Source: an uncultured Clostridia bacterium
Lineage (GTDB): Bacteria; Bacillota_A; Clostridia; Christensenellales; Aristaeellaceae
Direction of reading: 5' to 3'
Assembly: GCA_934645275.1 (NCBI GenBank)
Contig: CAKUDW010000131.1
Coordinates: forward strand, 1 to 6,067
Length of the DNA: 6,067 nt
Shown here: piece after piece, positions 1 through 4,591 of the stretch
How the letters are laid out: each line of letters starts with the position of its first letter
How positions within the stretch are numbered: position 1 is the first letter of the stretch
The notes under the pieces: generated by a model
What the model saw: the letters and a program-made list of their open reading frames with translations, nothing else
Database searches by the model: none
What the model was told of the DNA's origin: nothing
Program-made: the position numbers and the translations under genes

Positions 1-68
1 GCACTCAACAGCCGCCGCGTGTTGGATCTCATCAGCGCCCGCCGCATTTTTTCAGTTTTTCCGCGCAT
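1..68 (-). CDS. Start of an unidentified gene, truncated by the window edge
   Basis: Only the first 22 codons and two bases are present, reading leftwards off the window. The peptide starts MRGKTEKMRRALMRSNTRR and is strongly basic, with no recognisable domain in the visible part. The start ATG at 68 is supported by a very strong ribosome binding site, GGAGGAGGT at 83-75, leaving 7 nt from GGAGG to the ATG. A second in-frame ATG at 32 overlaps the stop of a 23-codon upstream frame (TGATG) and is an alternative start by translational coupling. The gene lies 37 nt after the Nudix gene stop with no visible terminator, so it is inferred to be the third gene of the FHA-Nudix operon. Function unknown. 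Confidence 0.55.
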   Translation of the reverse strand, partial: MRGKTEKMRRALMRSNTRRLLS

Positions 69-103
69 GCAGCCACCTCCTCCGTTATACGATCAATCGC
101 CAT
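32..103 (-). other. Possible 23-codon leader peptide ORF upstream of the truncated gene
   Basis: An ATG two bases after the Nudix stop codon opens a frame reading MAIDRITEEVAACAEKLKK and then CGGR. It closes at tandem stops (TGATGA, 34-29). Its stop overlaps an in-frame ATG of the next gene (TGATG). The predicted peptide is amphipathic and looks protein-like, but it has no ribosome binding site of its own beyond the end of the Nudix gene. It could be a coupling or leader peptide, the remnant of an N-terminus displaced by a frameshift, or chance. The strong GGAGGAGGT inside it serves the ATG at 68 in another frame. Confidence 0.2.
75..83 (-). promoter_or_regulatory. Strong ribosome binding site for the truncated gene
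   Basis: On the minus strand GGAGGAGGT is a near-perfect match to the anti-Shine-Dalgarno sequence and lies 7 nt before ATG 68. It decides the start of the truncated left-edge gene in favour of ATG 68 rather than ATG 103. Confidence 0.7.
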
Positions 104-105
104 AC

Positions 106-939
106 TTACCTGGGAAATGTATCGTCTATAAAGGCCTGTATCATCGTGTTCGTCAGGCTCACATGATCCTTCGGCGCCTCGATCTCACCGCGGCGATACC
201 AGCCCGCCAGCGAAAGCTCCTGCGCATCCATATGTATTTCCGGACTGCCGTCCAGCTCCGCGAAGTAACCCAGCAGCAAATCTGCGTCGATGCCCCAGGG
301 CTGCGTGGCGAAATAGCGCAGGTTCTTCACATGCACGCCCGCCTCTTCAAACACCTCGCGGCGCACCGTGTCCTCCGCCGTTTCGCCAATCTCTGTAAAG
401 CCAGCGATGAGCGCATAGTTCTTATAGGCGCGCCCAGCGTACTTCGTCAGAAGAATTCTGTCGCCGTCCACCACGGCGGCGATGATTGCCGGACAGATTT
501 TCGGAAATATCTGGTTGCCGCAGCGCGGGCAGGCGAGCATGCGCAGCTTGTCGTCGCGCCGTGTTTCCCCACCGCAGCGCCCGCAAAAGCGGTTGTCACG
601 GTACCAGTTATACAAATGCCAGCCGGTCATTTCGGCATAGACGCTGTCGCGCGGCGCGAGCGCGCGGTGAGAGCGCACGTTGTCGAACATGAAGCCCTCC
701 GGCAGCGGCCAGTCCGGCGCAAGCTCCGCCAGAAAGTAGGGCGTTTCATCCACGCTGAACAAGTAGATTTCATCTTGCAGTCCGCCCGTCAGCAGCGCGC
801 GTTCCGGCAACACGATTTCGTCTTCCCGCCGGGAAACCAGCGCGTCTTTGCCGCGAAATACCAGCATTTTTGAATCCGGCCCCGGCGCACAGGGGCGGTA
901 TTGGTTGTAGAGGTGTTTGGGTTCAATATCCTGTATCAT
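106..939 (-). CDS. nudC: NAD(+) diphosphatase / NADH pyrophosphatase, NudC-type Nudix hydrolase
   Basis: A 277-residue cytosolic hydrolase predicted to split NAD(H) into NMN(H) and AMP; NudC enzymes can also remove NAD caps from RNA. The layout matches the family: an N-terminal beta domain (about 1-110), a four-cysteine zinc ribbon (C119, C122, C137, C140 in CGRCGG and CPRCGN), then the Nudix domain. The Nudix box is intact at G180-V202 (GX5EX7REUXEEXGU: G180, E186, R194, E195, E198, E199, G201). The family signature after the box, SQPWPF in E. coli, reads TQPWGIDAD at 212-220, so QPW is kept but the following PF is not. The start ATG 939 is chosen over GTG 960 because GAGGA (952-948) sits 8 nt upstream of it. 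It overlaps the end of the FHA gene by 17 nt, so the two are very likely co-translated. Family assignment is firm; exact substrate is inferred. Confidence 0.93.
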   Translation of the reverse strand: MIQDIEPKHLYNQYRPCAPGPDSKMLVFRGKDALVSRREDEIVLPERALLTGGLQDEIYLFSVDETPYFLAELAPDWPLPEGFMFDNVRSHRALAPRDSVYAEMTGWHLYNWYRDNRFCGRCGGETRRDDKLRMLACPRCGNQIFPKICPAIIAAVVDGDRILLTKYAGRAYKNYALIAGFTEIGETAEDTVRREVFEEAGVHVKNLRYFATQPWGIDADLLLGYFAELDGSPEIHMDAQELSLAGWYRRGEIEAPKDHVSLTNTMIQAFIDDTFPR

Positions 940-1582
940 AGGGATCGTCCTCACTGTCACCGTTTTCTTCCCCGGGCGCGCCCGAATCCAGCCGGCTGGC
1001 CGGGTTGCTCAGGAACATGTCGTCTGGGTCGTCCGGGCGGGTCTCAAAGATTTCATCGTCAAATTCAGGCTCGGAGCTTTCCGCCTGCCGCTCATGCCGC
1101 CTGTGAGCGCGCCGAACGCCCTCCTCCGCTTCGGCGCCACTGAGCACCAGCATCAGCGTCACCCGGCCAATAATCACGCAGTCGCCGTCCGCCAGCGTGA
1201 TTTCCTTTACGCTGCGACCCAGATCGTCGAAGATGCGCGCGGCGGCGTGGCTGCGCACGAACAGCCCCTCGTCGGTCATCTGGTAGAAGGCGTGGCGCGC
1301 CCGAACGCTGCTGTGGCGCAGGCGAATATCCGCGCGCCGCGACGAGCCGATCGCGCCCTCCAGCGTGACCGGATAGCGCATGCCCGACCTGGCGCGCTCG
1401 CCGCCGTCCACCACCAGCATTTCGCCCACGAGCCCCGTCTGCGGCGACAGGCGGCGCAGCCTGCGCGCGCGCCGACTGTCCACGGCGGTGATACGTGCGG
1501 CGCGAATCACAATCAGCACCATCAGCGCGGCGAACACATAGCGCATGCCCAGCGCCAGCAGTTCGTACACATTTGAATTCAC
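923..1582 (-). CDS. Membrane-anchored FHA-domain protein
   Basis: A 219-residue protein with one N-terminal membrane helix (about residues 5-28, VFAALMVLIVI), followed by an Arg-rich stretch (RRARRLRR) that predicts the rest is cytoplasmic. A forkhead-associated domain follows at about 50-148, recognised from the IGSSRRADIRL strand-loop pattern, VRARHA, and the terminal LADGDCVIIG. FHA domains normally bind phosphothreonine. Here the usual Arg of GR-S is S80, the Ser of VSRRH is R94, and the NGT loop is not visible, so phosphopeptide binding may be lost. The tail (about 160-219) is very acidic and low-complexity (for example RPDDPDDMF). GTG 1582 is chosen because GGAGGG (1595-1590) lies 7 nt upstream; the longer ATG at 1612 has no ribosome binding site and sits at the predicted transcription start. 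Small FHA proteins with a membrane helix often accompany cell-division or wall genes in Bacillota; here the neighbour is nudC. Role unknown. Confidence 0.85.
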   Translation of the reverse strand: MNSNVYELLALGMRYVFAALMVLIVIRAARITAVDSRRARRLRRLSPQTGLVGEMLVVDGGERARSGMRYPVTLEGAIGSSRRADIRLRHSSVRARHAFYQMTDEGLFVRSHAAARIFDDLGRSVKEITLADGDCVIIGRVTLMLVLSGAEAEEGVRRAHRRHERQAESSEPEFDDEIFETRPDDPDDMFLSNPASRLDSGAPGEENGDSEDDPYDTGY

Positions 1583-1589
1583 GCCTACG

Positions 1590-1595
1590 CCCTCC
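1590..1595 (-). promoter_or_regulatory. Ribosome binding site deciding a GTG start for the FHA gene
   Basis: GGAGGG on the minus strand lies 7 nt before GTG 1582. It supports a start ten codons downstream of the longest open frame (ATG 1612), which lacks such a site. Confidence 0.75.
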
Positions 1596-1617
1596 ATTCG
1601 ATAAATTTCCATGTTTC

Positions 1618-1646
1618 ATTATAGCGCCGATTCGCGTTCCACGCAA
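1618..1646 (-). promoter_or_regulatory. Sigma-A-type promoter of the FHA-nudC operon
   Basis: On the minus strand TTGCGT (1646-1641) and a perfect TATAAT (1623-1618) are separated by exactly 17 bp. Transcription would begin near 1611, giving a leader of about 30 nt with GGAGGG before GTG 1582. The -35 matches only in its first three bases, but the -10 and spacing are ideal. Confidence 0.75.
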
Positions 1647-1748
1647 GCGATGCAACGTTTGCGGCAGTCAAAGCGCAGGATTTGTACGTTTTTCAACACA
1701 ATCGAACCTAAAACGTCTTTTTTCGTGCAAACCATGGACGGCAAAGCG

Positions 1749-1757
1749 TGATATAAT
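1749..1757 (+). promoter_or_regulatory. Extended -10 promoter of the TSUP permease gene
   Basis: TGATATAAT is a perfect extended -10 element (TGn before TATAAT). No good -35 hexamer is found 16-18 bp upstream, as is usual for extended -10 promoters. Transcription would start near 1764, leaving a leader of about 37 nt with GGGAGG (1787-1792) 8 nt before ATG 1801. It is divergent from the FHA-nudC promoter about 100 bp away. Confidence 0.7.
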
Positions 1758-1800
1758 GCAAAGTAGGTAAGTTTACGGGATCAAGCGGGAGGCGCAGGCG

Positions 1801-2556
1801 ATGCAGTTGACGGCAGGTATGTATCTAATCGTGTTGCCGATGGTGTTTCTGGCGTCGGTGGTGGATTCCATCGGCGGGGGCGGCGGCCTGATTTCGCTGC
1901 CCGCATACACGATTGCAGGGCTGGACTACGGCCACGCCAGCGGTTGCAACAAGTTTTCCGCCTGTTTCGGCACACTGGCTTCCACGATCAAATACGCCCG
2001 CAGTGGCAAGATACTGTGGCTCCCGGCGCTGTTGGCCGCCGCTGCGGCGCTGCCCGGCGCATGGCTCGGCACGCGCGTTTCAATGCTGCTGAGCACCCGC
2101 TTCATGAATTATTTCATGCTGGTGGCCATCCCCGTGGTGGGCGTTCTGGTGGCGCTGAAAAAAAACGTGGCCACTGAATCGAAGCCGATGACCGGCGGCC
2201 GCAAGGCGCTATGCCTGCTGGTGGGATTGCTCACCGGCTTCTACGACGGCTTTTTTGGCCCAGGTACCGGCACTTTCCTGATTCTGCTGTTTACGGCGAT
2301 GACCGGCATGGACATGGTCACGGCCTCGGCCACCTCCAAGCCCGTGAATCTGGCCAGCAACCTTTCATCGCTGATCACACGGCTGGCCGAGGGCCAGGTC
2401 ATCTTCGCGCTGGCCGTGCCCGCCATGGTGCTGAGCGTGCTCGGCGGGCAACTGGGCACGCGGCTGGCGCTCATGCGCGGCGCAAAGTTCATCCGCTACG
2501 TCATGCTGGGCGTGCTGGCGCTGCTGACGATAAAACTGGCGATAGAGCTGTTTTGA
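1801..2556 (+). CDS. TSUP family (TauE/SafE, UPF0721) membrane permease
   Basis: A 251-residue integral membrane protein made of repeated hydrophobic segments. It shows the two-fold internal repeat of the TSUP family: a first glycine motif DSIGGGGGLISLP (22-34) and a second, GFYDGFFGPGTGTFL (146-160). Each is followed by a conserved polar stretch: ASGCNKFSACFGTLAS after the first and TASATSKPVNLASNLSS after the second. The length is typical for the family. TSUP proteins move sulfur-containing or other organic anions (sulfite, sulfoacetate, taurine-related compounds) across the cytoplasmic membrane. No sulfur metabolism gene is present here, so the substrate cannot be assigned. The start is fixed by GGGAGG 8 nt upstream. 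It has its own promoter and is followed by a 202-bp gap, so it looks monocistronic, though no clear terminator was found behind it. Confidence 0.92.
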   Translation: MQLTAGMYLIVLPMVFLASVVDSIGGGGGLISLPAYTIAGLDYGHASGCNKFSACFGTLASTIKYARSGKILWLPALLAAAAALPGAWLGTRVSMLLSTRFMNYFMLVAIPVVGVLVALKKNVATESKPMTGGRKALCLLVGLLTGFYDGFFGPGTGTFLILLFTAMTGMDMVTASATSKPVNLASNLSSLITRLAEGQVIFALAVPAMVLSVLGGQLGTRLALMRGAKFIRYVMLGVLALLTIKLAIELF

Positions 2557-2580
2557 CACAAAACGTCCACACCCGATTAT
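2553..2580 (+). promoter_or_regulatory. Candidate promoter P1 of the SpoIID-like/caspase-like operon
   Basis: A perfect TTGACA (2553-2558), overlapping the stop codon of the TSUP gene, is followed after 16 bp by GATTAT (2575-2580; four of six matches to TATAAT). Transcription would start near 2587. The overlap with a stop codon means the TTGACA could be partly fortuitous. Confidence 0.4.
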
Positions 2581-2636
2581 CAGCCTGGAAAAACTTTACT
2601 TTCAGCGGTTTAGACCGTCAAAGACGCGCTGATAAT
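2576..2636. repeat. 9-bp perfect inverted repeat in the operon leader
   Basis: ATTATCAGC (2576-2584) and GCTGATAAT (2628-2636) are perfect reverse complements with a 43-nt spacer. The arm centres are 52 bp apart, close to five helical turns. A small hairpin, CGGT-TTAG-ACCG (2606-2617), lies in the spacer. The arms coincide with the -10 boxes of the two candidate promoters, so the repeat could be a pair of operator half-sites or an RNA stem. There is no T-tract after it, so it is not a canonical terminator. Confidence 0.5.
2609..2636 (+). promoter_or_regulatory. Candidate promoter P2 of the SpoIID-like/caspase-like operon
   Basis: TTTAGA (2609-2614; four of six to TTGACA) is followed after 16 bp by GATAAT (2631-2636; five of six to TATAAT). 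Transcription would start near 2643, giving a leader of about 115 nt. It competes with P1 as the main promoter; which is used cannot be told from the sequence. Confidence 0.45.
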
Positions 2637-2670
2637 TTGATACAGAGCAAGGCCCGAAACAAGCGCGGCA

Positions 2671-2696
2671 AGCGGCCAAAGGCAGGCCGGACCGCT
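2671..2696 (+). other. GC-rich hairpin in the mRNA leader
   Basis: AGCGG (2671-2675) pairs with CCGCT (2692-2696). The stem continues past one bulged A with CC (2676-2677) against GG (2689-2690). An alternative fold pairs CGGCC (2673-2677) with GGCCG (2685-2689) around a 7-nt loop. The two folds are mutually exclusive. No U-tract follows, so it is not an intrinsic terminator. Function unknown. Confidence 0.4.
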
Positions 2697-2720
2697 GGAT
2701 ATTGGGATTGCGCTCGATTT

Positions 2721-2735
2721 TCCGGCTCGGCCGGA
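2721..2735 (+). other. Perfect 6-bp hairpin before the SpoIID-like start
   Basis: TCCGGC (2721-2726), loop TCG, GCCGGA (2730-2735). The stem can be lengthened by two G-U pairs and one A-U pair, which would also bury the purine-rich GGAGGA at 2733-2738. That GGAGGA is 21 nt from ATG 2759, too far to be the main ribosome binding site; the one actually spaced for the start is AGAGGA at 2743-2748, just outside the hairpin. Confidence 0.45.
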
Positions 2736-2742
2736 GGAGAGA

Positions 2743-2748
2743 AGAGGA
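2743..2748 (+). promoter_or_regulatory. Ribosome binding site of the SpoIID-like gene
   Basis: AGAGGA lies 10 nt before ATG 2759, slightly longer than usual. It supports the ATG followed by a clean signal peptide, over the upstream in-frame TTG at 2702. Confidence 0.55.
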
Positions 2749-2758
2749 AAAAGCTTGC

Positions 2759-4591
2759 ATGAAGAATAAGAAACTGTTATGGCTGACGGTGCTGGCGCTC
2801 ATTGCGGCGCTGCTTCTGCCCTGCGCACTGGCAATGCCCATCGACCCGTCGTTCGGCATCGGCGTGGATTCGGCGGTCTCCGACGCGCCGGAGTCCACCC
2901 CCGCCCTGGATGAGACGGCAAATATCGAGCTGGCCCGCGAGAAGGACGACGGCGTGATTCGCGTGTATTTGAAGTCCCTCGCCGGAAACGCAAATCTGAC
3001 TCTGCGCCTTGTCGGCCTCTATACCGTAGAGCGTGACGCGGGTTTCCGCTTCGCACAGGGCAGCGAAATCGTGGTTTCGGCCGCAAACGGCAAGCTGTAT
3101 CTCTCCAGCGGCGGCCTGACGCTGGATATGGGCGCATCCTTCACGCTCACGCGCCAGGCCTGCGAGGGCGACAACGGCTTAATCATTGCCGAAACGGGCC
3201 GTGAAACGCTGTATCCCGGCGATTTGAGCCTGTCTGTGGATGAAGCGGGCGGCGTGCGCGCTGTGTTGGCAGCGAACATGGAGGACTATCTCTGCGGCGT
3301 GGTCGCCTATGAAATGAGCGATTCCTGGCCGCTGGAAGCGCTGAAGGCGCAGGCCGTGGCGGCGCGTACCTACGCGCTGAAGAAAAAGATCGCCTCTACC
3401 ACGCGTGATTACGATGTGGTGGATACCACCGGTGATCAGGTCTTTAGGGGCGTGGACGCGGCCTATGCAAACGTTGCGCGCGCCGTGCGCGCCACGAACG
3501 GCGTGGTCGGCACGTGGAATGGCGGCTACGCCGACTGCTTCTACACCGCCAGCAACGGCGGCGTTGTAGCGCTGCCCTCAGATGTGTGGGACGGCAGCGG
3601 CGATTACGGCTATCTGGAGCGCAGGGAAGATCCCTATGATCTGGCGAATCCAAACAGCATGGTTTCCGGTGTAACCTTCGATTTCGATGCGGCCAACTGC
3701 CCGGCGCTTCAGGATATGCTCAACGAGGCGCTGCGCGCCGCCGCGCCCGATTATGAGGAAATTCAACTCGAGGAAATTGTTTCCATTACGCCTGCGGACG
3801 AGGCACCCGAGGGTTCGGGCATGTACCGCACGCTGAATTTTGAGCTTGCCGCCAGCGCGCTGGTAGAGCGCTATCAACCTGCGGACGGCGACGCGGGCGC
3901 GCCGCGCGCCATGGGCGAAAACGCGCATGCGAATCTGGCGCTCTATACCATCGACTATCTGCGCCGCATGGCGCTGGAGAGCCCGTACCAGCCGGAAAAG
4001 GTGCGCGAAACGCTCGAGGAAAGCTTCACGGTGTCGCTCTCGGTATACGAACAGATTAAGGATGGACTGAATCTCGGCCTGAACGCCGCCGACTACGAGC
4101 TGGTGAGCGTAACGACAGGGCTGACTGATTTCACCATTCAGTTTCGGCGCTTCGGTCATGGCGTAGGTATGAGTCAGCGCGGCGCGCAGCGCATGGCCGG
4201 CATCGAGGGCATGGGCTGGCAGGAAATTCTGGCCTTCTACTACCCTGGCATGGCGCTCAAAAAAATTGAATGGAATACCCCCGCGCTGGAAGAAATCGAA
4301 GCGCTGCCCGCAAGCGTAGGCGCGGCGCGACCCGAGCCTACCCCCACGCCGACCCCCGCGCCGCTGCCGGAGCTCGTGGGCGGCCAGTATTACGCTACTG
4401 TGCGACTGGGCGACGCTTCATCCACAATGAACGTGCGCCAGGCGCCCACAACGCAGGCGCAAATCGTGGCTCAGGTTGAAAATGGGCGGCGACTGATTGT
4501 GTGCTCCGAAGCCGATGCAGACGGCTGGGTATCGGTCATGACGGCGGAATTTTCCGGTTATGCGAAGCTGGAATATCTGGAGAAGGAATGA
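2759..4591 (+). CDS. Secreted SpoIID/LytB-domain protein with C-terminal SH3 domain
   Basis: A 610-residue exported protein. It starts with a Sec signal peptide (KNKK, hydrophobic core, predicted cleavage after ALA at 23-25), then a SpoIID/LytB region. The core motif GVVAYEM with SWPLEALKAQAVAARTYAL places the candidate catalytic glutamate at E185. It is followed by YTASNGG (262-268), the DPYD segment (291-294) and RFGHGVGMSQRGAQ with H467. In SpoIID the domain is a lytic transglycosylase acting on denuded peptidoglycan; LytB members modify amidases. About 170 residues separate DPYD from GHGVG, which seems long for the family. A Pro/Thr linker (525-537) leads to a bacterial SH3-like domain (about 540-610, containing TMNVRQAP and WVSV), a typical wall-binding module. 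At 610 residues it is much longer than the roughly 340-residue sporulation protein, so it is named by domain rather than spoIID. Its stop overlaps the start of the next gene (ATGA), implying translational coupling. Enzymatic activity is inferred, not shown. Confidence 0.9.
   Translation: MKNKKLLWLTVLALIAALLLPCALAMPIDPSFGIGVDSAVSDAPESTPALDETANIELAREKDDGVIRVYLKSLAGNANLTLRLVGLYTVERDAGFRFAQGSEIVVSAANGKLYLSSGGLTLDMGASFTLTRQACEGDNGLIIAETGRETLYPGDLSLSVDEAGGVRAVLAANMEDYLCGVVAYEMSDSWPLEALKAQAVAARTYALKKKIASTTRDYDVVDTTGDQVFRGVDAAYANVARAVRATNGVVGTWNGGYADCFYTASNGGVVALPSDVWDGSGDYGYLERREDPYDLANPNSMVSGVTFDFDAANCPALQDMLNEALRAAAPDYEEIQLEEIVSITPADEAPEGSGMYRTLNFELAASALVERYQPADGDAGAPRAMGENAHANLALYTIDYLRRMALESPYQPEKVRETLEESFTVSLSVYEQIKDGLNLGLNAADYELVSVTTGLTDFTIQFRRFGHGVGMSQRGAQRMAGIEGMGWQEILAFYYPGMALKKIEWNTPALEEIEALPASVGAARPEPTPTPTPAPLPELVGGQYYATVRLGDASSTMNVRQAPTTQAQIVAQVENGRRLIVCSEADADGWVSVMTAEFSGYAKLEYLEKE
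4578..4586 (+). promoter_or_regulatory. Ribosome binding site inside the end of the SpoIID-like gene
   Basis: A purine-rich GGAGAAGGA run ends one base before the ATG at 4588; its GGAG core leaves 6 nt to the start. It lies within the last codons of the upstream gene and, with the ATGA overlap, supports coupled translation of the two exported proteins. Confidence 0.65.

Noticed and set aside
19..873. Long plus-strand open frame antisense to nudC (284 codons)
   Set aside because: The minus strand encodes an unmistakable zinc ribbon and Nudix box; the plus frame has no domain and is a GC-rich shadow.
917..1576. Plus-strand open frame of 219 codons antisense to the FHA gene
   Set aside because: Composition is rich in Ala, Arg and His with no domain; the opposite strand has promoter, ribosome binding site, membrane helix and FHA motifs.
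1686..1723. Inverted repeat ACGTTTT/AAAACGT followed by TTTTTT, resembling a plus-strand terminator
   Set aside because: The stem is AT-rich with a 17-nt loop, and no plus-strand gene precedes it. It could be an operator between the divergent promoters, but nothing else supports that.
2702..2758. Upstream TTG start extending the SpoIID-like protein by 19 codons
   Set aside because: It would place a charged Arg-rich stretch before the signal peptide and has no suitably spaced ribosome binding site; ATG 2759 gives a standard signal peptide.
2211..2762. Plus-strand frame of 183 codons overlapping the TSUP end and running into the leader
   Set aside because: It is out of frame with the clear TSUP membrane protein and rich in Arg, Ala, Gly and His; it looks like a shadow.
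3578..4159. Minus-strand open frame of 193 codons opposite the SpoIID-like gene
   Set aside because: It lies wholly within the SpoIID/LytB coding region, with no ribosome binding site or domain.
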